Assembly (NCBI RefSeq): GCF_947242115.1
Contig: NC_074719.1
Span: 38,657,012-38,721,011 of the forward strand
Source of the DNA: Biomphalaria glabrata
Lineage: Eukaryota; Mollusca; Gastropoda; Planorbidae
Direction: 5' to 3'
DNA length: 64,000 bases
In this document: one piece after another, positions 45,908-57,189 of the stretch
Position numbering within the stretch: the stretch's first letter is position 1
How the letters are laid out: the number at the start of each line of letters is the position of its first letter
The notes under the pieces: model-generated
What the model saw: only the letters and a program-made list of their open reading frames with translations
What the model was told of the DNA's origin: nothing
The model's database searches: none
Program-made: the position numbers and the translations under genes

Positions 45908-46320
45908 TTAATTAGAAAATTTATTTAATAAAATGTATGTATAAATTTTACAAATAAAAACAATAGGCCCTAATTTGCCTTTCTTTTATTTTTTATTTAT
46001 AAAAGTTGATTTAAAAAAAAATACAAAATTGAGATGAAAGGAGGATTACTTCCATAATAAAAGAACCAGAGTTGTTCACCCCTGTCTCACATCAACTAGT
46101 TGAACCTTTTAATCACATCTACAAGCACAAGGATTCCAATGTCACCATAATTCTCTTTGTCTGCATGCTGGTGTTGTGGGCCAATATTATCTGACTTCTA
46201 TCTTCTATCTCAGTACTCCGCATTAGCCACAGAACATTACAAGTTAAAAATACACTTGATAACAACTTTCACTGTTATAAAATGACACCTTTATATATCA
46301 CTGGGAAGTCCGTCTATCTT
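45511..46320. repeat. AT-rich stretch with a TA microsatellite
   Basis: A (TA)n run of about 37 units lies at 45826-45902. The rest is AT-rich without recognised features. Confidence 0.8.
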
Positions 46321-46324
46321 ATCT

Positions 46325-46960
46325 TATATGATATACAGACGTTGCTTAAAAAAAAAAAGATGATTACGTCCTACGCGTCATGCATTTAATCATGACCTAA
46401 ACTCCGCCAAGTCACTGGTTTTCCTGGCTAGCTCAGGCAACCCATTCCATGCTCTAATAGCGCTAGGGAAGAAGGAGCTTTTGTACAAATTTGTCCTAGC
46501 AAATGGGACGAGGAATGTGCCCTTATCTTTGTGTCTTTCTGAGTATTTTATTAAATTTTGTTTTTGTATTTGAAGATTATGGTTCAGTGTTTTATGCTAC
46601 TTTACTTTTAAGTCTTCTATCCTGAATATGGGGATTCTATGAAAGTTTTTCATGTATTATAATACCTAGGCATTTTGCATTTTTAGTCTGTGTTACTGCT
46701 CTACCATGAATAAGATAAGTTGAATTAATTTGTTTTCGTTTTTTTTTATTCTCTTAATAACTGACATTTTTCTGGGTGGAAAGACATGCTCCAATTTGAT
46801 TCCCATTTCTGTAATTCATCTAATTCTCGTTGTAAAATATCTGTGTCTTGTGTTGTTTTTATTGTTCTATATATTATGCAATTGTCTGCAAATAATCTGA
46901 CTTTTGTTCTAGTCTTCATAAACGTCACTATTTCCTTCTCCAAAACAAACTACTTCTCTA
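46325..46960 (-). mobile_element. Jockey/CR1-like LINE 3' fragment
   Basis: Minus strand includes RLFADNCIIYRTIKTTQDTD (reverse transcriptase motif C region) and SNWSMSFHPEKCQLL, then a jump to the C-terminal end (SFFPSAIRAWNGLPEL-like) and 3' tail TTGCTTAAAAAAAAAAAGAT. An internal portion is missing compared with 57190-58670. In the motif C box the second Asp of FADD reads Asn. Confidence 0.7.
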
Positions 46961-47053
46961 CTATCGCCATGTTGCTCTCTTGTTCGTCTAGTCTCCTACG
47001 TCATTCGTTTGTCTTACTACGTCACTACTTTTACCGTCGCTAAAACAATACAC

Positions 47054-47190
47054 GTGGGAAGCGTGGTCCAGAGGCTAGGCTTGAGCTTGGCTTGGCTACC
47101 TAAGAAGGGGGCTCGAGGTTCAACACCCCTCCACCCACTTGTCCACAACTGAGATTGAACCAAAGCGCTCTGAGCATGCACTTTCATCGG
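47054..47190 (+). repeat. SINE family B
   Basis: GTGGGAAGCGTGGTCCAGAG head, GGGGGCTCGAGGTTCAACAC B-box segment, ending at AAGCGCTCTGAGCATGCACT. It abuts the hAT fragment that follows. Confidence 0.75.
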
Positions 47191-47768
47191 ACCCGCGCTA
47201 TTTCAAGGTGTATAAATTTTAAAATTAAACCATTTTATAACTTAAAACAGATTTTCCGCACCCTCCTGTCGATTTACCAGGAGCTCCTGGAAATCTCCCG
47301 AAATTGCAAAATATACGAAAAAGTCCTTAAAATATACGGAAATATATAGACAAAAATTGTCATTTTGGGGTGTCATTCAATATGGAAAACGCCAATCCTA
47401 CGTGCGATTAAAACAAAAAGGCATTATGCATTAGCCGTAATTATGTAATCTGGTGAAAAAAGCTTCTCGCGCCTCAAACTAATGAACTTGAGGTCAATAA
47501 TTCTCAAAGATAGATTGAAACATTTGGTAATTCTTGCTATTGAGCGTGATCTCTGTAGGAAACAGAATTATTATGATATACTGTATGACTTTGCTACACG
47601 CAAGGCTCGTAAAGTAATTCTGTACGTAGTAAAGAAGGAATAAAATGCATAGACGAATTTATTTTCTAATAGAAACTTAAAATTTCACTTATTATGCGCT
47701 TCCCTAACCAAACTTGGCCCCGCGAAATCCGTTTTGCATAGCGCTCACAATGGTTAAGTCCGGCCCTG
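47191..47768 (+). mobile_element. hAT transposon remnant (hATC domain) with right terminus
   Basis: At 47458-47640 it reads SGEKSFSRLKL, then LKDRLKHLVILAIERDLCRK, then YDILYDFATRKARK, the hAT dimerisation region. The right end GTTAAGTCCGGCCCTG at 47753-47768 is a CAGGGCCGGACTTAAC-type terminus. The non-coding left half matches 32540-32700. Two further copies of this terminus lie nearby (about 47835-47850 and 48225-48237). Confidence 0.7.
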
Positions 47769-47887
47769 CTATTTAGTGACGGGTGAATATACATAGTAGA
47801 TTACTTTTTCTCTTTCCGTGACTTCTTGGTCACAATGGTAAAGTCCGGCCCTGCTACTTAGTGTTTGTAAAATGTTTGTTTGTAAAA

Positions 47888-48053
47888 TGTTTCACATGTT
47901 TCGGTGTTCCTTCAGAGTTGAAGATAGTTTACTTCCTAGTCCAAACCTCCCGCAGGACGAAGGGGGGTGGGAGCGGGCAGGGTTTGAACCCGGGACTATC
48001 GATAAATCCAAACGATAGTCCAGCGCGCAAACCACACGACCAGGCAGCCATCC
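47888..48053 (-). repeat. tRNA-derived SINE, family C
   Basis: Minus strand: GGCTGCCTGGTCGTGTGGTT (A-box region), GGGTTCAAACCC (B box), then CCTGCGGGAGGTTTGGACTA and CTTCAACTCTGAAGGAACAC. This is a snail SINE layout. A decayed relative lies at 3765-3945. Confidence 0.8.
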
Positions 48054-48571
48054 GTAGTGACGGGTAAAAAAAATACTTGTTCTCCCCCCTCCATCTTTTT
48101 TTCCTGAGCCGTGCTCTCTGTCGCCCCGATAGTTCATACAGAGTAGATTACTTGTTCCCCCCCCTCCCCCCTCCTCTTTTTTACGTGAGGTAGAAATAAA
48201 AAAAGAGTGATCTTTCTTGGTCACAACGGTCCGGCCCTGCTATTTTGTGAATACTTGTTTTCATACCCCCTTCTTTTTTTTTTTCGTGGGGTGACTATCC
48301 GCAGAAATAAGAGAGTGATCTTTCCTTTACTTCTTCTTCTCGTCCAAACTCTTGAGCGACGAAGAGAATAATATAAATAGATATTTGTCTAACAAAACTA
48401 ACATACTCTCTAAACTAGTACATAACACTGGCAATCTTGCAATGGTCACACTAGGCACAAGCAGGACCTCGTGCAGTAGGTTTAAGTGATTAACATTTTG
48501 TCTGGAGGGAGGTAAGATGGTGTTTATTGGTAGTTCATTGCTTCTTGCTGAAAAGGTTGAAACCTGTCCCA

Positions 48572-49156
48572 CCGCTCCCACCTACCTGTTACAGATGTCC
48601 TGAAGGTCCGAGAACTTCCGGTTCCCTTTTATGGACCTCTTGACCAAGGAAAGGCTTTTATCCATGGCCAGGATGAGGCATCGGCTCTTCACCAATCCCT
48701 CTGTCCGAAATCCCGCCTTATCCGAAACGATCATGTACTCTCGTCCGGTATGTCGCTGGACACGACCCCCTTGAGCCCCACACGAGTATCCCCCTCTCGT
48801 CCGAGGCCGGAGGCCGAGCCTGCGTGGGGGCCTTTCGTATGCCTATTATGTCCCACCGAACCCGTGCGAGGGTCCATCACAGCGCGTATGGCCCCCGTTG
48901 GGGAACGAATCAGTGGGGGTTTGGACGGGTTAGCGAGCCTTTGTTACATCCCTACCACGTGCAGTGTACAGTCTCTCGACCGTACGAGTGGTAGCTCACT
49001 GAGAGCTATGTGCGCTACCATTCTTTGTCTATCCGCATCCCCTGGCGGACGTATCCACGAAGGCGCCACGCTGAGGCGACGGTAGCTGGAATATCCTCCG
49101 CTCCCACCTACCTGCATTGCGGGCCGCTTGACCTACCTGCATTGCGGGCCGCTTGA
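48572..49156. other. GC-rich block flanked by 17-bp direct repeats
   Basis: 48589-49097 is clearly richer in G+C than all surrounding DNA. CCGCTCCCACCTACCTG occurs at both ends (48572-48588 and 49098-49114). Right of it, CCTACCTGCATTGCGGGCCG plus CTTGA is duplicated in tandem (49107-49156). Open frames of 100 codons exist but no family is recognised. It could be an inserted retrocopy, a fragment of an unrecognised element, or a GC-rich exon or CpG island. Confidence 0.5.
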
Positions 49157-49845
49157 GTTTGTGTAATTACACAAACTCTTTTTGAAAATTTGTTTCTATA
49201 AAATTTAAAATCTTGGGAACAAAACCTTTGAAGATATATCCAAGAAATAAAAAATAGTATAAAATGTTTTGTATCTGTAAATAATTGTTGCGGGTCTCCA
49301 AAAATGTCTCGTTGTGTCACATGTGGCCCTCGATCCGTTAACCCAACCCTATTCTTCACAATTATACCTAAGGGCTAACAAGCTACTGTAATCTTCTGCT
49401 TTGATAACTTGCAAATGTTTTGTTTTGAACTTATCATTATTGATTTCGAATTGGGCAAAACGCCAAAGCACTGAAGTAGACCCTAAAAATAAATTGCTTA
49501 TTGTATTTCTAAGTAGGTCTAGTATTTCTTCGCTTCTATTTTAGTTATAGTAAATATAGTGGAGAAGATACACTTAGTTTGTAATGTTAGGTCTGACAGA
49601 TTGTTTAGTGGCCCTGGGAGAACTGAATTTGGTGGCCCCAAATGAAAAAACAAACAAACAAAGTAACAACGAAAGAATAACATTGCGCAATTTATTAAAA
49701 ACCGGCATGTGTCTATATCTATATGAAATTTGATATTTTGGTGTTTTTTTTGGCACAACGGCAGAATTTAGGCTATGTCGTGATATAATCCCTCAAAGGT
49801 TACTTCCCTTTTATTGCTCAAGAGCTAAATGTTATACCTCTAAGT

Positions 49846-50586
49846 CAGTGATGCCCAAAGTACGGCCCGCGGGCCAGATCCGGCCCGCGACGTGAGTCCA
49901 TCCGGCCCGCCGAAATGTCGCCACAAGGTGTAGAAAATCCCCCCTTTTCCAAAAAAAATTGTAAAAATGTATCTTAACTTACGTTTGGGGCTTAGGGCCC
50001 TCAATTTTTCTCCTGATGATAAGTTCCATGACATTTAACATTTGTGCGTTTATGAAATAGGTATCTGAGTGTAGAATGTACGTTTTCTACCAAGAAAAGT
50101 GACACGGTTCTTTACTTTTTTGTGTAACATGATAATAAGCCAACATATTTATAAAGAAAGTGTGGCTATTTAAAATAAAACAACAACAACATATCAACGA
50201 CATATGAAACAAATAGGACGGCATTCTTGGTTTGAGCCGCGAGTAAAAGATTGTTAAACTAAGCCTAGAGATTGGAGGATTGATGGGAATATTTACCAGG
50301 ACAGGAAAATGACTCGGTTGTAAAGCTAGCTACAATGTTGCTCATATTCTAAGTAGAGGAATGAAGCCCAATCTTGCTGATATTTTAAGCACAGAAATGA
50401 AGCCATCTTCTGACGTAGGGAAAAAAAAAAGATACATTTCAAATATCTCATTAATTAATGAAGCATGGGATCTACGGGTTTCAAGTTGATATCGTTTTTG
50501 TAGGCTTACATTTTGTTCAAGTGGCCCGCGATACGAGTGTCGGAAATAGAAATGGCCCGCGGGTCGAATTAGGTTGGGCATCACTG
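49846..50586. mobile_element. Non-autonomous hAT element (family GGCCCGCGGGCC)
   Basis: Inverted ends CAGTGATGCCCAA and a perfect 8-bp target duplication CTCTAAGT (49838-49845 and 50587-50594). Subterminal palindromic GGCCCGCGGGCC blocks at both ends. No intact transposase in 741 bp. Its interior matches 60327-61420 on the opposite strand. Confidence 0.88.
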
Positions 50587-51129
50587 CTCTAAGTTATTAA
50601 AAAATAAGGTCCATTCAAAGCTCAAGTAGTAAAAATAGTAAAAATGTATATACTTTAATAAAAATATGTTGTAAATATGAATAAATTTAGAATTACTTTG
50701 CCAAATCTCAAATCAAATTTTCGTAGTCGACCCTACCTCCCTGTATTTTCTATATCTAAATCGACAAATAAATGAAATTTATATATCGCAATTTCCGTAC
50801 TAGAGACAAAGACTAGAACTAGTTAACACAGAGTCATAGTGCTTTAATATGTTTGAGGTCAGATCCACGTTTCGTGTTTTTTTTTTCTTTAAAATGTAGT
50901 CCTGTGCGAGACCCTCACCTTTTGGATGCCCTAGGCGGCTGCCTAGTTTGCCTATGCCTAAAGCCGGCCCTGGTCATGACATTATAGATATGTTCACCAG
51001 ATACATGGAATGAAAGTAGAAGCAAGAATGACGAAAAATTATTACATTTTCAGTTTCAATTGAAATGTGTGACTAACGGCTTAAGAAGTTTGAAAGAATT
51101 AAAAGAGAGAGAGAGAGAGGGAAAAAAGA

Positions 51130-51600
51130 GAGATGCGGGATCTTATCTTATAAAGTACAGAGATTACTTAAAAAAAAAGAAGATATTCATGAGTTCAGCT
51201 ACCGGTCGTTGTGCATATTAATCAGAGACTTAAACTCTCAGTGGCGTAGCTATGGTGGGTAAGGGGGGATTTAAAAATCCCCTCCACCGGACCTCCACTT
51301 GAGGGGTCCCCCAAATTAGTGTTAATTTTTTTTTACAATAAATATGAAATATTACGCCATTATCTCATGTCTTAATGTCGAATGCCAAAATTCAGGGGCC
51401 CCTAAACAGATCAAGCCACACAGGGCCCCCAAATGATAGCAAATTTCTAGCTACGCCACAGTAAACTCTGTTAAGTCTTTGGTTTCCCTGACTGATTCAG
51501 AATGCCCATTCCATTCTCTAATGGTATCAGGTAAGAAGCACATCACTTGACGAATCAGTCCTAGCTTATTGAATAAGAAAAGAGAGAGGTTAGTCGAAAT
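51130..51600 (-). mobile_element. LINE 3' fragment split by a MITE
   Basis: 51130-51238 carries the 3' tail (TACTTAAAAAAAAAGAAGAT) and 51470-51600 resumes the C-terminal coding region of the same Jockey/CR1-like family. The split is exactly at the MITE target site. Decayed. Confidence 0.65.
51239..51461. mobile_element. hAT-type MITE (family GGCGTAGCTA)
   Basis: Inverted ends CAGTGGCGTAGCTA / CTGTGGCGTAGCTA (one mismatch) and a perfect 8-bp duplication TAAACTCT (51231-51238 and 51462-51469). 223 bp, non-coding, with CCCCC/GGGGCCCC blocks. Related copies: 16318-16498 and about 54711-55000. Confidence 0.87.
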
Positions 51601-51601
51601 A

Positions 51602-52740
51602 CTAGTCAGACGACAATCTGCCGTGTGTTGTTGTTATTTCTACCAGAGATTTAATGTCGAGACAGGAGGGAAAAGCATCCAGGCGTGAAGAACCTGAAAA
51701 GCAGAAATGAAGTGAGGTAACATTAAACATGTAAAATAAGCCCGCCAATAAAATAGCTGGGAAATCTGTGCCACGTAAGCTGTTGTTGAGATCTTGAACG
51801 TAATACGCCATACCAAGCCGGCCAGCCAACTGCTCCATATGTAAAGATATTTTGCTAATAAAACCAAAACATTTCGTAACAGCTTAGACAAACAGCTCGT
51901 TGACACGTTGCACAGACCTGTGACGTCGAACCGATCAATTGGTCTAAACGTCCACAGGTTGTCACGTTGCAGGTCAGTGTTAGGCCTTCTATTACGACAG
52001 GTCTCGGTTCAATAGACTTTAATTGTAAATCGTTTAAAATGTAACTTACGTTTTAATTAATAAAGCGACCTTTCTAAAATGTTAATAAACTTTGTACTAG
52101 AGTGTATGTGAGAACTAAAAGATCGATGGAACACTGAAATATCGTCCAAATACATGATTCAAAATGTCGACCTTTTCCTTCGATGGTGTGAGTTAATGGT
52201 AGGGAATTTTAAAGACTCAGTGGGTTCAGGGCTTGGGGGGGGGGGTGGAAAGTTTCTTCCCCCCACCCCTTTTTTAGCAAGGTAATCTTATGAAGACTCT
52301 ACAAATAAAACTATTGAATAATTTAATTGTCACGAACCATGACAAAAGAAGACGGGATTAATCTACCCTTGAACTTTAGAGGGAAAGTCAAGCTGTTTCG
52401 ATATATTTATTTAATCTCATCGTGATAATTGCAGATAGATTCGTGACAATAATAAATGTTTCCTTGAAATTCATTCCTAGTTTTGAGGCATTTTTGATAT
52501 TGACAATAAAAGTTCTATTTAATTTTACAGTTTCACTAATACATCGATTTAAAACAAGAACTATTCTTTCATTTGATCTTCAGTATCATGCAAGACAATG
52601 CCACTATGCAAATATATCTTATGTCCGCAAGTCCAACAACCCACTCCATAGGGTGATGTAGAGTGTCCACAAGAGGGCCAACAGAAGCGATACAAGCATA
52701 CTCTCAAGTATACTCTCAAGAGATTTCTCCATTCTTTTTG
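51602..52740. other. Intergenic, nothing recognised
   Basis: No domain recognised in the short frames. A G tract followed by CCCCACCCC lies at 52237-52270. Confidence 0.4.
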
Positions 52741-52744
52741 AAGA

Positions 52745-53640
52745 AAAATGATATCCCATGATAGCCAATGTCAGAGAAATGATAGCCCAAGATAGAGAAA
52801 TGATTGCACACATGACAGAGAAATGATAGCCCATGACAGAGAAATGATAGCCCATGACAGAGAAATGATAGCCCAAGACAGAGAAATGATAGCACATGAC
52901 AGAGAAATGATAGCCCATGATAGAGAAATGATAGCCCATGACAGAGAAATGATAGCACATGACAGAGAAATGATAGCACATGACAGAGAAATGATAGCAC
53001 ATGACAGAGAAATGATAGCACATGACAGAGAAATGATAGCCCATGACAGAGAAATGATAGCCCAAGATAGAGAAATGATTGCACACATGACAGAGAAATG
53101 ATAGCCCATGACAGAGAAATGATAGCCCATGACAGAGAAATGATAGCCCAAGACAGAGAAATGATAGCACATGACAGAGAAATGATAGCCCATGACAGAG
53201 AAATGATAGCCCAAGATAGAGAAATGATTGCACACATGACAGAGAAATGATAGCACATGACAGAGAAATGATAGCCCATGACAGAGAAATGATAGCCCAA
53301 GATAGAGAAATGATAGCCCATGACAGAGAAATGATAGCCCATGACAGAGAAATGATAGCCCATGACAGAGAAATGATAGCCCAAGACAGAGAAATGATAG
53401 CACATGACAGAGAAATGATAGCCCATGACAGAGAAATGATAGCCCAAGATAGAGAAATGATTGCACACATGACAGAGAAATGATAGCACATGACCGAGAA
53501 AAGATAGCCCATGACAGAGAAATGATAGCCCATGACAGAGAAATGATAGCCCATGACAGAGAAATGATAGCACATGACAGAGAAATGATAGCACATGACA
53601 GAGAAATGATAGCACATGACAGAGAAATGATAGCACATTC
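52745..53640. repeat. 21-bp minisatellite, block 1 (about 42 copies)
   Basis: Unit: GAGAAATGATAGCCCATGACA, with C/A at GCC/GCA and T/A at CAT/CAA variants and an occasional 3-base insertion (GCACACATG). The 21-bp period keeps several frames open on both strands (e.g. MIAHDRE on plus), which explains the long ORFs. A higher-order pattern is visible: units with CCAAGATAG, then TTGCACACATG, recur at about 52780, 53065, 53213 and 53450. Confidence 0.95.
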
Positions 53641-54097
53641 ACAAACTATGATTTCTCCAAAAGGTTTAGGTGGGAAGGGCAGTAGAGATAAATTGGCAAA
53701 CAGGGAACGACATAATACAAAGATCGGTTAAAATATCAATAACAAGTTTTAATCACATAGATATTTAATTGATTCTGTTAGCAAGCTGTGATTTCTACAA
53801 AGAAATTGGACCGCCCCCCCCCCACTCGAAAGTTTATGGGGGGGGGGGGGCGGGATTGATACCTTCGCCCCCTCCCGACCCCACCAAATCGGCCAACATA
53901 CTAGAGGGGGGGGCGAAATAATCTAAAAATAGGTTGAAATATAAATAATTAGTATATATTATTAACATAAGTAATGAATTTGTATACAAATTGTGTGAAT
54001 TCTATACTAAAATTCGTCCGCTCCCCCCTTCGGGGGGGGGGTCGGCCGAGTGGGGGGGCGATCGCCCCTACCGCCCCCCCCCCCGGATCCGCCAGTG
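53641..54097. other. Non-repeat interruption between two blocks of one minisatellite
   Basis: Separates two blocks of the same 21-bp repeat. Contains long C and G homopolymers (53812-53823, 53838-53851, 54073-54085) and ends GGATCCGCCAGTGG, which resembles a TIR of small hAT-like MITEs. A matching left terminus was not found. Confidence 0.5.
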
Positions 54098-54412
54098 GAC
54101 AGAGAAATGATAGCACATGACCGAGAAAAGATAGCCCATGACAGAGAAATGATAGCCCATGACAGAGAAATGATAGCACATGACAGAGAAATGATAGCAC
54201 ATGACAGAGAAATGATAGCACATGACAGAGAAATGATAGCACATGACAGAGAAATGATAGCCCATGACAGAGAAATGATAGCACATGACAGAGAAATGAT
54301 AGCCCATGACAGAGAAATGATAGCCCATGACAGAGAAATGATAGCACATGACAGAGAAATGATAGCACATGACAGAGAAATGATAGCCCATGACAGAGAA
54401 AAGATAGCATCG
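54098..54412. repeat. 21-bp minisatellite, block 2 (15 copies)
   Basis: Same unit as 52745-53640. It starts with CATGACCGAGAAAAGATAGC, a variant also found near 53490 in block 1, suggesting duplication of the right end of block 1 around the interruption. Confidence 0.93.
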
Positions 54413-54710
54413 CTTATGATGTTGCGGAACCGTGATTGTTAAGGTCTCTTGCTACGAGGCCAGAAAAGAAAAAAGAGTAGGTAAGAATTTAAATCAAAAG
54501 CATGCAATACTAAAATGGGCGCAGCCTTGAGTGTAATGGCTCTTCTAAGCTAAGATTGGACTTTGAGTTCATAGGAAACAGACTGCACTCATCAACGACC
54601 TCCAAAACAATAATAGAGCAGGAAATCAAAAAAACGTTAATGGGAGCTAAATTAGCCAAACAATGTGAGAAAAAGGGAAATTATTACAAAGCTCTGGGCT
54701 GGACCCAATA

Positions 54711-55000
54711 GCGTAGATAGAGAAGGTGGAAAGGCTGGGTCAAAAGTTGAAAATCCCCCCCCCCGGGCCCCCACTTGATGTCCCCCAAATGAGTGTCCAC
54801 ATTTTTTTTACATTAAATATGAAGCCAGTGCCATGTTATCTTGCTATTCATGTTGTTATGTAACTTAGTGACCATATTCCACACATTAGACTTATATATT
54901 TATTAAGCACATTATCTCATGACATGATGTCGAATATCGAAATGCAGGGGCCCCTAAAGAGGTCAAGCCCCTGGGCCCCCAAATCCCTTGCTTTTCCACT
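54711..55000. mobile_element. Decayed MITE (family GGCGTAGCTA)
   Basis: Aligns with 51239-51461: start AATAGCGTAGATAG, then CCCCCAAATGAGTGT, TTACATTAAATATGAA, GATGTCGAATATCGAAATGC and AGGGGCCCCTAAA. It holds about 70 bp of extra sequence. The right end runs into the 22-bp minisatellite. Confidence 0.6.
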
Positions 55001-55640
55001 GGTTGGAACCCAAAAGAGAAATGCTTGGAACCCAAAAGAGAAATGCTTGGAGACCAAAAGAGAAATGCTTGGAGACCAAAAGAGAAATGCTTGGAGACCA
55101 AAAGAGAAATGCTTGGAGACCAAAAGAGAAATGCTTGGAGACCAAAAGAGAAATGCTTGGAGACCAAAAGAGAAATGCTTGGAGACCAAAAGAGAAATGC
55201 TTGGAGACCAAAAGAGAAATGCTTGGAGACCAAAAGAGAAATGCTTGGAGACCAAAAGAGAAATGCTTGGAGACCAAAAGCAAACGTGTGTGAGAACCAG
55301 TAAAACAAGAAGAAAACTTGGCTGGATGGGCCCAACTGATGGGTATGGCCCAGAACACAACTGATGGGGTATTGCCCAGAACCCAACTGATGGGGTATTG
55401 CCCAGAACCCAACTGATGAGGTATTGCCCAGAACCCAACTGATGGGGTATTGCCCAGAACCCAACTGATGGGGTATTGCCCAGAACCCAACTGATGGGGT
55501 ATTGCCCAGAACCCAACTGATGGGGTATTGCCCAGAACCCAACTGATGGGGTATTGCCCAGAACCCAACTGATGGGTATTGCCCAGAACCCAACTGATGG
55601 GTATTGCCCAGAACCCAACTGATGGGTATTGCCCAGAACA
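54995..55640. repeat. Two adjoining minisatellites (22 bp, then 25/26 bp)
   Basis: 54995-55280 has about 13 copies of AGAGAAATGCTTGGAGACCA plus AA (22 bp). 55325-55640 has about 12 copies of CCCAACTGATGGGGTATTGC plus CCAGAA (26 bp; 25 bp in the last three). About 50 bp of unique sequence lies between them. ORFs across them are repeat artefacts. Confidence 0.93.
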
Positions 55641-57189
55641 AAGTCCGTTTGCGATATTCTTTTGTGGCTCTGTGTGCCAATTGCAGTCAAAAAGATGAAG
55701 TCAAGCAAGTCAAGTCACCATCGACCAATCTTTGTATCATGTATTACGTTAATTTACTATTTATTTACTTAAGCGATTAGACATTTGAGTCTACAACGCT
55801 AAAGAGTGAGCCAATTTTATTTTTTTCAAATCGAGATTAGCACGCTAGACTAAACAATGTCAAGGATGCTGATCTGAGGTTCACCGTTGCCAACTAAATG
55901 AAAAAGAAGTGATCTATAATTTTGAGCTAGTTATTTTTAGCTTTTGCGACATGAATGCAAAATCTCCGATGCTTTTCAAAATACAACATAGCTCAGTATA
56001 ACTTACATATTCTTTACGCTGGAGTCACACACACACACACTAACACACATATATACATACACATATATATATGTTACAAAAAAGCACTGTACATATATGT
56101 ATATAGCCTATTATCTATATATATACGCGTCCACCTATTGATGTATTAAAATAAAAATGAGAGTGACATCGCTTGTTAATCAAATTTCTTGTTTCAGGTG
56201 GGCCTGTTGTTCATGACATCAACTTGATTTTATTTCCCAATATGCAAATTTACAACACCAACATTTTAAATTTATTTTTTAAAGGCGCGAGTTTGTAACC
56301 TAATAACGTATAACGTGAGAATGAGATACAATAGATATGGTGAGAAGATAGAATTCGTCCTTTAATTTCCGTTCTGGATTATCTTTTCTTGATGTTTATT
56401 GCTGGTTTGTTCTTTGCTATCATTTTTTAGCAGAAATGAAACGACTTAAGTTACAATTTAATCCAGTAGGCTAAACTAGTTTCAAAACCTTTTTTTTTTA
56501 ATCACTTATTAAAACAAGACATTTTTCGGCGTTTCGCCATGGTTTATAGTATATTTAAAGTTTCTTCTTAAAAAAATAATAATAATAATAATATATATCT
56601 AATTGAATGCTTTTGGGTATTCTTAGCAGTCATTTTTAACAGGAATATAAATCAAGTTTTGTAAACACCCGTACAGTTAGCTTCATTATATATATATAAT
56701 GTTGGATTGGAAAATTCTTTGTTTTTTTCTTTATAGTATCAAATTGTTTTTAAAAACAATCTACAGACTAAAAACATATCAAAGGCTACAACAACAACAC
56801 AAGTAAGTAAGTAAACAATCTGTTTATCTGTTGTAATGTTTTTTTTAATATTTTGTAATGTAATTTCAATCTCCGATTATTGCATATGCATCTCATCTGT
56901 CCCTTGACTTTTGTCGTAGGGGGGGGGGTGCTGTGACATGTGACAGTTTGCGTGACCAAATTCCTGCATGTTTCCCTTCAACAGCTGTTCTTATTAGAAT
57001 ATTCTATTCTAACTCTGCTCCCGCGCCGACACTGATGATGCGCATCAAAGCACCGCTCAACACTAGCAGGAGAAGACATGTTGATTCTACTGGAAGGACT
57101 GTTGTAGATCCGGCTGAAGAGATCTGCTGGTTATGGGAGTCTGAACAGTCTAGGGCTAAGTTATGTCCTGTGTGATATCAGTGAACCGG
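55641..57189. other. Intergenic; one low-copy repeat segment
   Basis: TA/CA microsatellites at 56025-56130. A segment at 56885-57000 is similar to 19480-19570 (CTTGACTTT...GTGCTGTGA...TTTGC...CAGCTGT), so it is dispersed. An 80-codon frame at 56933-57175 has no recognised similarity. Confidence 0.45.

Noticed and set aside
48750-49085. 111-codon ORF in the GC-rich block
   Set aside because: No recognisable domain. GC-rich sequence lacks stops by composition, and low-confidence coding would mislead.
52619-53731. Long ORFs on both strands (up to 339 codons, repeats such as MIAHDRE and YHFSVMG)
   Set aside because: They are produced by a 21-bp minisatellite whose period is a multiple of three. 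All frames show equal repeats and there is no start context, domain or intron structure.
54892-55708. ORFs of 200-260 codons on both strands
   Set aside because: They run through 22-bp and 25/26-bp minisatellites and merely cycle through the three frames of the repeats.
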